From Actinomycetes bacterium (lineage in GTDB: Bacteria; Actinomycetota; Actinomycetes; Propionibacteriales; Propionibacteriaceae): 5,879 nucleotides of DNA. Below are positions 1-5,275 of the stretch, one piece after another; position 1 is the stretch's first letter, and each line of letters begins with the position of its first letter. The stretch covers positions 1 to 5,879 of the forward strand of contig JAEZGC010000183.1 in assembly GCA_023437345.1 (NCBI GenBank), in the 5' to 3' direction. The position numbers and the translations under genes were made by a program. Below the pieces are notes generated by a model. It was not told the origin of the DNA. It worked only from the letters and a program-made list of their open reading frames with translations, and made no database searches.

Positions 1-317
1 CCGCAGCCCAGGTCAAGCACCCGCCGCGCACCGGCGGCGACCAGCCGGGCCGCCCGCCAGGCGGCCACCGGGGCCCGGGTGGCCTGCTCCAGCCCGTCGG
101 TGGTCCACAACAGCTCGCGGGCCCGGACGCCGAACTTGGCCACCGCCCGGCGACGCAGCTCCTCCTGCCGGGAGGCGGCGGCAGCCTGCTCGGGACTCCA
201 GCGGCGGCGCAGCGCCTGCGCGGCCGCGACCGAGGCCGGGTCGGCCAGCGTGGCGGACTCGGCCAGCGCCGTGCAGCCGTCCTCGCTGCTCAGCCAGCGG
301 GCCAGCGCTTCGTCCAT
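1..317 (-). CDS. Class I SAM-dependent methyltransferase, THUMP-like actinobacterial family (3' part beyond window)
   Basis: Only the first 105 complete codons are present; the gene runs off the left edge. The N-terminal part is helical and Ala/Arg-rich. Residues 54-80 contain the segment RRRAVAKFG, then LLWTTDGLEQAT, and the last residues VLDLGCG (100-106) are motif I, the glycine-rich SAM-binding loop of Rossmann-fold methyltransferases. From memory, this layout (helical N-terminus, K-F-G, T-x-D-G-L-E-Q-A-T, then motif I) is that of an actinobacterial family annotated as a class I methyltransferase with a C-terminal THUMP-like domain, about 390 residues long. Its substrate is not established, though an RNA is plausible by analogy with THUMP proteins. 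The catalytic region and THUMP-like part lie outside the window. The ATG at 317 is preferred because a TACAGT -10 box ends 7 nt before it, which suggests a leaderless mRNA. It is divergent from the small membrane protein gene. The methyltransferase fold is secure; the family name is a recollection. Confidence 0.78.
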   Translation of the reverse strand, partial: MDEALARWLSSEDGCTALAESATLADPASVAAAQALRRRWSPEQAAAASRQEELRRRAVAKFGVRARELLWTTDGLEQATRAPVAAWRAARLVAAGARRVLDLGC

Positions 318-351
318 GACGGGGACTGTACGCCGGGCCTACCATGAGGCC
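316..351 (+). promoter_or_regulatory. Leaderless promoter of the membrane protein-hemC unit
   Basis: TACCAT at 340-345 matches TANNNT, and six bases separate it from the ATG at 352, the spacing expected if transcription starts on the A of the start codon. A possible -35 (ATGACG, 316-321, four of six matches to TTGACA) lies 18 bp upstream and overlaps the divergent methyltransferase start codon. A GAGG at 346-349 is only 2 nt from the ATG, too close for a normal Shine-Dalgarno. The two divergent -10 boxes are 9 bp apart, so polymerases would compete for this DNA. Confidence 0.5.
318..330 (-). promoter_or_regulatory. Leaderless promoter -10 element of the methyltransferase gene
   Basis: Read on the minus strand, TACAGT lies at 330-325 and matches the TANNNT -10 consensus of housekeeping sigma factors. 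Seven bases (CCCCGTC) separate it from the ATG at 317, so transcription would start at or one base before the start codon. No Shine-Dalgarno sequence precedes this ATG, which agrees with a leaderless message. I see no good -35 box; it would fall inside the divergent gene. This is inferred from sequence only. Confidence 0.5.
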
Positions 352-696
352 ATGCGGATCTTCTCGCGGGTCATCATGTGGGTGGGGATCGTGGCCGCGG
401 TCGCCGGACTGGGCTTCGGCCTGTGGGGCGGCTTCATGGTGTGGCAGCAGTACCTCGCCCTTGACGCCCTGCGCAGCGCGCCCATCGACTACCCGTTCTC
501 CCCGCTGTGGGCCGGCGCCGGCCTGCTGCTGGTGGGTGGCTTCCTGGCCGGGCTGGGCACCGGGCTGACCACGCGCGGCAAGAAGGTCGACCCCGCAGCG
601 CCCGCCGCACCGGCAGCCGAGCCGCTGCCGCCGGCCGGCTACGCCGAGACGCCGCCCCCGGTGGCCGACCGCGAGCCCACTCCCCCGGCGGCCTGA
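352..696 (+). CDS. Small two-helix membrane protein, function unknown
   Basis: A 114-residue protein that I do not recognise. It has a short basic N-terminus (R2, R6), a first hydrophobic helix at about 7-31, a loop of about 20 residues containing ALDALRSAPIDYPFSPL, a second helix at about 52-72, then a basic RGKK (75-78) and a Pro/Ala-rich tail to the end. Positive charges before the first and after the second helix suggest both ends face the cytoplasm. The reading frame stays open upstream to position 79, but the ATG at 352 is chosen because it is the start of the first helix, lies at leaderless distance from a TACCAT box, and avoids overlap with the divergent methyltransferase gene. hemC begins 6 bp after its stop, so the two are probably co-transcribed. 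That gives no firm clue to function, although a membrane role near haem synthesis is conceivable. Confidence 0.72.
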   Translation: MRIFSRVIMWVGIVAAVAGLGFGLWGGFMVWQQYLALDALRSAPIDYPFSPLWAGAGLLLVGGFLAGLGTGLTTRGKKVDPAAPAAPAAEPLPPAGYAETPPPVADREPTPPAA

Positions 697-702
697 GCCG
701 GC

Positions 703-1584
703 GTGATCCGTCTCGGCACCCGCGGCAGCCGACTGGCGCGCACCCAATCGGCCACCGTCGCCGACTCCATCACGTCCCTCACCGCAGTACCGGTGCGGCT
801 CGTGGAGATCAGGACCGAGGGCGATGACGAGTCGATCCCACTGGACGCCGGCCAGCGTCCCGGACTGTTCGTCTCGGCCTTGCGCGATGCGCTGCTCGCC
901 GGGCGGGTCGACGTGCTGGTGCACTCGTTCAAGGACCTGCCCAGCGCGCCCCACGACGGCATCACCGTGGTGGCCGTGCCGCAGCGGGCGAATCCTGTCG
1001 ACGTGATCTACTCCCCGCTCGGCGGGCTGGTCGACCTGCCCGAGGGCGCGCGGGTGGGGACCTCGTCGCCGCGCCGGGCGGCCGGGCTGCAGCGGCTGCG
1101 GCCCGACCTCGTGGTGGTCCCGCTCCGCGGCAACGTCGACACCCGGCTGGGCACCGTCCACGACGGCCGGCTGGACGCCGTCATGCTGGCGGCGGCGGGC
1201 CTGGAGCGGCTGGGTCTGGTCGACGACAACGTGTTCGCTGTGGATCCGGCGCTGCTGTTGCCGGCCCCGGCGCAGGGCGCGCTCGCCGTCGAGTGCCGGG
1301 TGAACGACCCGCTGATCGCCCAGGTGGGCCAGCTTGACGACACGTCCACCCGGATCGCTGTGACTGCCGAACGCGCGGTGCTGCAAGGTGTCGGGGCCAG
1401 TTGCGCCACAGCGGTCGGCGCCCACGCCGGCTGGGTGGGCGACCGGGTGCTGCTGCTGTCGGCGGAGCTGTCCGGACACTCAGGGGTCGCCTACTCCCGG
1501 GTCAGCCGCTCGGCAACAGTGGACGATGCGGCGGGCGCCGAGCGGCTCGGCCGCGCGGTGGCGGAGTCCCTGCTCAACCCCTGA
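703..1584 (+). CDS. hemC: Hydroxymethylbilane synthase (porphobilinogen deaminase)
   Basis: Cytosolic enzyme that joins four porphobilinogen molecules into the linear tetrapyrrole hydroxymethylbilane, on the path to haem and corrinoids. The 293-residue protein is near the family's usual 300-320. It begins IRLGTRGSRLARTQ, the family's N-terminal signature. HSFKDLP (74-80) carries the catalytic aspartate D78, equivalent to E. coli D84. VGTSSPRR (118-125) and LRGNVDTRL (141-149) hold the arginines that bind cofactor and substrate carboxylates. PAPAQGALAVECR (187-199) is another conserved block. C234 is the expected attachment site of the dipyrromethane cofactor, but its surroundings (ASCATAVGA) lack the usual Gly before the Cys and the usual Pro three residues after it. 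The start is GTG at 703, 6 bp after the preceding stop, with no clear Shine-Dalgarno, so translation may be coupled to the upstream gene. No other hem gene is adjacent. The gene ends 9 bp from the convergent Nudix gene. Confidence 0.96.
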   Translation: MIRLGTRGSRLARTQSATVADSITSLTAVPVRLVEIRTEGDDESIPLDAGQRPGLFVSALRDALLAGRVDVLVHSFKDLPSAPHDGITVVAVPQRANPVDVIYSPLGGLVDLPEGARVGTSSPRRAAGLQRLRPDLVVVPLRGNVDTRLGTVHDGRLDAVMLAAAGLERLGLVDDNVFAVDPALLLPAPAQGALAVECRVNDPLIAQVGQLDDTSTRIAVTAERAVLQGVGASCATAVGAHAGWVGDRVLLLSAELSGHSGVAYSRVSRSATVDDAAGAERLGRAVAESLLNP

Positions 1585-1593
1585 CCGGAGCGC

Positions 1594-2079
1594 TCAGCCC
1601 AGCAGGGTGTAGCTCCACGACACCGGGCTGCCGCCGTCGTACGGCATCACGCCGTGGAAACCGGGACCGTCGGCGAAGACCAGCGGCAGGAAGTGCCGGT
1701 CACCCTCCCACATCGGCAGGTCGGCCAGCCCGTCGAGGGCCACCCACTCCAGCGGGCCGTCGTCGTTGCGGTCGGGCACCTGCCCGGTGAAGCTGTCGAC
1801 GACGAAGATGAAGCCGAACCAGTCCTCCCCGCCGGCACCGAAGCCGGGCCACGACACGGTGCCGCGCAGCCGCACCGAGGTCGCCTCGATGCCCGCCTCC
1901 TCACGCAGTTCGCGGCGCAGGCCGGCCACTATGTCCTCGTCGGGCTCGAGCTTGCCGCCCAGCCCGTTGTACTTGCCCTGGTGCGCATCCCCGTCGCGGG
2001 ACCGGTGCACCAGCAGGACGCGGCTGCCGTCCGGCGACAGCACGTAGCCGAGCGTGGCGAGGATCGGGGTGTACGGCAT
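1594..2079 (-). CDS. Nudix hydrolase of the MTH1/MutX type (probable 8-oxo-dGTP diphosphatase)
   Basis: A 161-residue protein with a perfect Nudix box: G42, E48, R56-E57-L58, E60-E61, G63-I64, which binds Mg2+ and hydrolyses nucleoside diphosphate-linked substrates to a monophosphate. Beyond the box it matches human MTH1 (NUDT1) along its length. YNGLGGK (37-43) corresponds to MTH1 WNGFGGK and keeps the purine-contacting Asn (N38). PMWEGD (122-127) corresponds to the MTH1 segment with W117, D119 and D120; W124 and D127 are kept, while D119 is Gly126. A C-terminal FHG (141-143) and a final YTLL also match. The likely role is removal of oxidised purine nucleotides, though the exact substrate is inferred. 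ATG 2079 starts 3 bp after the tsaD stop without an evident Shine-Dalgarno, so it is probably translated by coupling as the last gene of the t6A operon. Confidence 0.9.
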   Translation of the reverse strand: MPYTPILATLGYVLSPDGSRVLLVHRSRDGDAHQGKYNGLGGKLEPDEDIVAGLRRELREEAGIEATSVRLRGTVSWPGFGAGGEDWFGFIFVVDSFTGQVPDRNDDGPLEWVALDGLADLPMWEGDRHFLPLVFADGPGFHGVMPYDGGSPVSWSYTLLG

Positions 2080-2082
2080 CGG

Positions 2083-3126
2083 TCAGGCCACGACTGTGGC
2101 GACGTTCATCCCGGGGTCGGCACCGATCTCCAGCGAGGACGGACGGCGCCCGGCGGTGACCACCTCGGCGCCCAGCACCGCGATCATCGCGCCGTTGTCG
2201 GTGCACAGCGCCGGCCGCGGCCGCCGCAGCGTGATGCCGCGCTGCGCAGTCCGCTCGTCGAGCAGGGTGCGCAGCCGGGAGTTGGCGGCGACGCCGCCGC
2301 CCAGCAGCAGGGTGTCGACCCCCAGGTGCTCGCAGGCGTCCACAGCCTTGGCGGTGAGGACGTCGCAGACCGCCTCCTGGAAGGATGCGGCGACGTCGGC
2401 GACCGGGATGTCCAGCCCGTCGCGGCGACGCGTCTCCACCCAGCGCGACACCGCAGTCTTCAGCCCGGAGAAGGAATAGTCGAATCGGTGCGCGGCAAGG
2501 TCGCGCGATGAGGTGAGTCCGCGCGGGAAGGCGATCGCGCGAGGGTCGCCCTCGGCGGCAGCCTTGTCGATCACCGGACCGCCCGGGTAGGCCAGGCCGA
2601 GCAGCCGGGCCACCTTGTCGTAGGCCTCGCCTGCGGCGTCGTCGATGGTGGCGCCGAGTTCGCGGATGCCGCCGGTGATGTCGCTCACCGCCAGCAGCGA
2701 GGTGTGGCCGCCGGAGACCAGCAGCGCGGCGCAGGGTTGCGGCAGGTCGCCGTGGTCGAGCAGGTCGACGGCGACGTGGCCGACCAGGTGGTTCACCCCG
2801 TAGAGCGGCTTGTTGAGCGCGACCGCCAGCGCCTTGGCCGCCGACAGCCCGACCACCAGCGCACCCATCAGGCCGGGCCCGGCGGTGACGGCGATCCCGT
2901 CCACCTCGGTAAGGTCCACGTCAGCGGTGGCCAGCGCGCGCCGCAAGGTGGGCACCATCGCCTGCAGGTGGGCACGGCTGGCGACCTCCGGGACGACGCC
3001 GCCGAACCTGGCGTGCTCGTCCACCGAGCTCGCCACCTCGTTGGCGAGCAGCTCGTGGCCCCTGACGATGCCGACGCCGGTCTCGTCGCAGGACGACTCG
3101 ATGCCGAGGATCAGCGGGCCGCTCAC
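2083..3126 (-). CDS. tsaD: tRNA N6-adenosine threonylcarbamoyltransferase TsaD
   Basis: Catalytic subunit of t6A synthesis: it transfers the threonylcarbamoyl group from threonylcarbamoyl-AMP to N6 of A37 in ANN-decoding tRNAs, working with TsaB and TsaE. At 347 residues it has the normal bacterial length and the ASKHA fold. Motifs seen are ILGIESSCDETG (6-17), GGVVPEVASRAH (42-53), the metal-binding pair H113 and H117 in NHLVGH, SGGHT (138-142), DDAAGEAYDKVARLLG (162-177), YSFSGLKTA (217-225), GGGVAAN (276-282) and CTDNGAMIA (308-316) with metal ligand D310. All expected active-site residues are present. The frame stays open upstream, but that extension is Arg/Pro-rich shadow sequence over rimI. 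The GTG at 3126 is chosen because the protein then begins four residues before the first conserved strand and overlaps the rimI stop as GTGA. Confidence 0.97.
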   Translation of the reverse strand: MSGPLILGIESSCDETGVGIVRGHELLANEVASSVDEHARFGGVVPEVASRAHLQAMVPTLRRALATADVDLTEVDGIAVTAGPGLMGALVVGLSAAKALAVALNKPLYGVNHLVGHVAVDLLDHGDLPQPCAALLVSGGHTSLLAVSDITGGIRELGATIDDAAGEAYDKVARLLGLAYPGGPVIDKAAAEGDPRAIAFPRGLTSSRDLAAHRFDYSFSGLKTAVSRWVETRRRDGLDIPVADVAASFQEAVCDVLTAKAVDACEHLGVDTLLLGGGVAANSRLRTLLDERTAQRGITLRRPRPALCTDNGAMIAVLGAEVVTAGRRPSSLEIGADPGMNVATVVA

Positions 3127-3563
3127 AGCGCCACCGCCATTACGAGGGCGTCGGAACCCGCGCCGTAGTAGTCGCGGCGCCGGTTCAGGGCGGCGAAGCC
3201 CAGCTTGCGGTACGTGGCGATGGCGGGGTCGTTGTCGGGCCGGACCTCGAGCAGCATCCGGCGGGCGCCGACCGCCCTCGCCCAGTCCATGCCGGCGCGC
3301 ACCAGGGAGGTTCCGACGCCCCGGCCGCGGGACCCGGGCTGGACTATCACGCGGAGCAGGTCTGCCGCGTCGGCGACCAGGCTGAAGGTGGCGACTCCGA
3401 CGACCTGGCCGCGGGCGTCGTGGCGGACCAGGACGAGCCGGTCGGGGCTGTCGAACTCGGCCTGCCAGGAGTCGCGACTCCAGCGCTCGGCGGCCGGGAA
3501 CCCGTCGTGCTCCAGGTCGAGGACGGCGTCCAGGTCGTCGACCCGGGCGGCGGAGATGATCAT
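3123..3563 (-). CDS. rimI: Ribosomal-protein-alanine N-acetyltransferase RimI
   Basis: GNAT-fold acetyltransferase of 146 residues. RimI acetylates the N-terminal alanine of ribosomal protein S18 in enterobacteria; actinobacterial homologues encoded with tsaB and tsaD may have wider N-terminal targets. Motif A for acetyl-CoA is VQPGSRGRGVG (74-84). LLEVRPDN (104-111) supplies E106, and Y118 in ATYRKLGF follows at the 12-residue spacing that separates the catalytic pair E103/Y115 of Salmonella RimI. The C-terminal RRRDYYG (128-134) is also typical. ATG 3563 overlaps the tsaB stop as ATGA and has a strong AGGAGG at 3574-3569, 5 nt away and inside tsaB, the best ribosome binding site in the operon. 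RimI may therefore be made independently of coupling. Its stop overlaps the tsaD start by 4 nt. Confidence 0.93.
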   Translation of the reverse strand: MIISAARVDDLDAVLDLEHDGFPAAERWSRDSWQAEFDSPDRLVLVRHDARGQVVGVATFSLVADAADLLRVIVQPGSRGRGVGTSLVRAGMDWARAVGARRMLLEVRPDNDPAIATYRKLGFAALNRRRDYYGAGSDALVMAVAL

Positions 3564-4216
3564 CGGGTCCTCCTGGCGGCCAGCCTGGGGGGCAACAGGG
3601 TCGACTTGCGTGCGGTGGGCACCTGCGCGTCCGGCCGGCGCAGGTAGAGCGGCTCCAGCCCGGCATCGGGAAGGTCGGCGGCGATCGCGGCGAGCACCCC
3701 GGCGTCCAGGTCGAGCGGGGTGCCGGTCACCGGCCCCACCTTCGGCAGGTCCGGCAGTTGGTCCGGGGCGGTGACGAACGGTCCGCCCACTCGCGTCGCC
3801 CGCGGCGCGTCACCGCCGCTCACCGCGTAGGTGGACCAGTACCACTCCTTGCGGCGGGCATCGGTGGCCACGACGAACTCGGAGCCGACCAGCCCGGCGG
3901 CGACCGCCTGGTGGGCCAGGACGTCCAGCGAGCACACCCCGCGGACCGGGAGCCCGAGAGCCTCGGCGAGGGTCACCGCGGCGACCACCCCGACCCGCAG
4001 GCCGGTAAACGGGCCGGGTCCGACCCCGACGGCTATCGCCTGATAACCGGCCAGGCCACCCGCGCCGGCCTGTGTCACCACTCGCTGCACCAGCGGCATC
4101 AGTTGTTCAGCGTGCGCCCGGGTGTCGGGGACCACGCCGCCGGCGACCACCTCGCCGTTCACTGCGACCCCGGCGCAGACAGTGGCCGAGGTGTCGATGC
4201 CGAGCACGCGAGTCAT
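3560..4216 (-). CDS. tsaB: tRNA threonylcarbamoyladenosine biosynthesis protein TsaB
   Basis: TsaB is an ASKHA-fold paralogue of TsaD without catalytic metal ligands. It pairs with TsaD and, with TsaE, allows repeated rounds of t6A formation. The 218-residue protein has the usual length. It begins VLGIDTSATVCAGV (4-17). It carries HAEQLMP (35-41), the diagnostic GPGPFTGLRVG (66-76), DARRKEWYW (119-127) and the C-terminal YLRRPD (191-196), all characteristic of the family. ATG 4216 overlaps the stop of the upstream fusion gene as ATGA and has a GGAGG at 4228-4224, 7 nt before it. The frame is open further upstream, but that part is a shadow of tsaE. The last 20 or so residues are basic and poorly conserved, which is usual. 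Confidence 0.96.
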   Translation of the reverse strand: MTRVLGIDTSATVCAGVAVNGEVVAGGVVPDTRAHAEQLMPLVQRVVTQAGAGGLAGYQAIAVGVGPGPFTGLRVGVVAAVTLAEALGLPVRGVCSLDVLAHQAVAAGLVGSEFVVATDARRKEWYWSTYAVSGGDAPRATRVGGPFVTAPDQLPDLPKVGPVTGTPLDLDAGVLAAIAADLPDAGLEPLYLRRPDAQVPTARKSTLLPPRLAARRTR

Positions 4217-5163
4217 GCGAGCGCCTCCAGTTCGTCGCGGGCCGCCGTCCACCGGTCGCCGATCGGGGTCAGGAAGACCAGCCGGGTCTCGTCGGCCGGG
4301 TCGAGGGAGCGCCGGATGTCGACCTCGAGGCGATCGTCGCTCAACCCCTCCGCGACCCCCGTCCCCCACTCGACAAGGGTGACCGAGTCGGCCAGCGACA
4401 CCTCGAGGTCGAGGTCCTCCACCTCGGCGAAGGAGCCGAGCCGGTAGGCGTCAACATGCACCAGTCGCGGGCCGGCGCCGGGGTTCGGGTGGATCCGGGC
4501 GAGCACGAAGGTGGGCGAGATGATCGCCCCGGTCACCCCCAGGGCGGCCCCAAGTCCCTGGGTGAGGGTGGTCTTGCCGGCGCCGAGGTCACCGGAGGCG
4601 ATCAGCAGGTCCCCGGGTGCCACCAGCGCGGCCAGCGAACGGCCCAGGCCCTGCATCGACTCTGCGGTAGGCACCTCGACGCAGACCGGCATCGCCCGGG
4701 ACAGGTGGAGCCGGGTGCCCTCGGCACCGACCTGCGTGAAGCCGTGCCGGCGCCACCAGGCGACCACCCGCGGGAACTCCTCGCGGGCGACAAGGTCAGC
4801 GGTCGGGACGCCCTGCTCGGCCAGCAGGTCCAGCGCCACCTCCACCATGGTGGACGCGATCCCGTGGCGCTGCAGCCCCGGGCGCACCGAGACGCGGGTG
4901 ATCCAGGCGTGGTCGGCGTCGATGGTGACGATCAGGGTGCCGACGGCGCGGCCGTCCACCTCCGCGAGGACACCGAAGCCGCGGGCCAGCGCCGCGCGGA
5001 TCGACTCCTCGGTCTCGCTGAGCGCCGGCGGCGGCGGGTCGACAGCGGGACGGTGGGAGAACGCGTCGGTGATCACCGCGAGCAGGTCGGCGGCGTCGTC
5101 GGGGCCGGGCTGCCGGAACCTGACCAGCCGACCGTCGCCGATGCGGGCCTCGGCCAACAACAA
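4213..5163 (-). CDS. tsaE: GNAT acetyltransferase-TsaE fusion (t6A complex ATPase subunit)
   Basis: One frame encodes two domains; numbering is from TTG 5163 (316 residues). Residues about 12-158 are a GNAT acetyltransferase: VSVRPGLQRHGIAS (91-104) is the acetyl-CoA loop, and a VVAWWRRHGF segment (133-142) replaces the usual YxxxGF. Residues about 159-316 are TsaE, the P-loop ATPase that drives turnover of the TsaB-TsaD complex in t6A synthesis. It has Walker A GDLGAGKT (191-198), SPTF (216-219), HVDAYRL (236-242) and VEW (264-266). Standalone TsaE is about 150-160 residues, so this half is complete. GTG 5235 is the first in-frame start, but the 24 extra codons have about one third A/T at the third position, far above the rest, and precede the GNAT fold. 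TTG 5163 has AGGAG 9 nt upstream. An internal ATG at 4692 could start a TsaE-only form. The acetylation target is unknown. Confidence 0.88.
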   Translation of the reverse strand: MLLAEARIGDGRLVRFRQPGPDDAADLLAVITDAFSHRPAVDPPPPALSETEESIRAALARGFGVLAEVDGRAVGTLIVTIDADHAWITRVSVRPGLQRHGIASTMVEVALDLLAEQGVPTADLVAREEFPRVVAWWRRHGFTQVGAEGTRLHLSRAMPVCVEVPTAESMQGLGRSLAALVAPGDLLIASGDLGAGKTTLTQGLGAALGVTGAIISPTFVLARIHPNPGAGPRLVHVDAYRLGSFAEVEDLDLEVSLADSVTLVEWGTGVAEGLSDDRLEVDIRRSLDPADETRLVFLTPIGDRWTAARDELEALA

Positions 5164-5178
5164 TCCGCCACGCTCCTG
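5164..5178 (-). promoter_or_regulatory. Ribosome binding site favouring the TTG start of the GNAT-TsaE gene
   Basis: On the minus strand AGGAG lies at 5177-5173, followed by 9 nt and then three consecutive TTG codons (5163, 5160, 5157). It is the only Shine-Dalgarno-like sequence near the start of this frame. The sequence just before it (TTCTTCTCTTCC) is pyrimidine-rich and lower in GC than the surrounding coding DNA, as expected of an untranslated leader. Which of the three TTG codons is used cannot be told. Confidence 0.5.
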
Positions 5179-5235
5179 GGAAGAGAAGAACCCGATTCGG
5201 GGGAAGGGTGCTCCGGCACGACACCGGCACCCCAC

Positions 5236-5275
5236 CGACCGGCCAGCCTACCAGCGCCGAGCGGCAGCCCCGCAG
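5236..5275 (-). promoter_or_regulatory. Intergenic promoter candidate (extended -10) for the tsaE-tsaB-rimI-tsaD operon
   Basis: This 40-bp gap follows the EIIA stop codon. Read on the minus strand it holds TGGTAGGCT at 5253-5245, an extended -10 motif (TGN followed by TANNNT). Transcription would start near 5238, giving a leader of roughly 75 nt before TTG 5163, or nearly no leader before GTG 5235. I found no -35 hexamer at 16-19 bp spacing, which an extended -10 can tolerate. The EIIA transcript may also read through, as I see no terminator here. Confidence 0.4.

Noticed and set aside
344..568. Alternative ATG at 344 giving a 74-residue product
   Set aside because: It is in a different frame, Cys/Trp/Arg-rich, and a shadow of the two-helix membrane protein. 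The ATG also overlaps the likely -10 box.
13..1479. 488-codon open frame on the minus strand opposite hemC
   Set aside because: Its translation is low-complexity Arg/Gly/Gln/His-rich sequence with no motifs, and it runs across the clear hemC, membrane protein and methyltransferase genes. High GC leaves such antisense frames open by chance.
1581..1614. Possible bidirectional terminator between hemC and the Nudix gene
   Set aside because: Only a 4-bp CTGA/TCAG inverted repeat and an AGCGCT palindrome are visible, with no stable stem or T-tract. The 9-bp gap leaves no room for a standard hairpin outside coding sequence.
1654..2511. Plus-strand open frame opposite the Nudix and tsaD genes
   Set aside because: The product is Gln/His/Arg/Val-rich without family motifs, while the minus strand encodes complete, recognisable proteins over the same bases.
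3127..3666. N-terminal extension of the tsaD frame over rimI
   Set aside because: The 180 extra residues are Arg/Pro-rich nonsense, and TsaD homologues begin at the GTG 3126 position.
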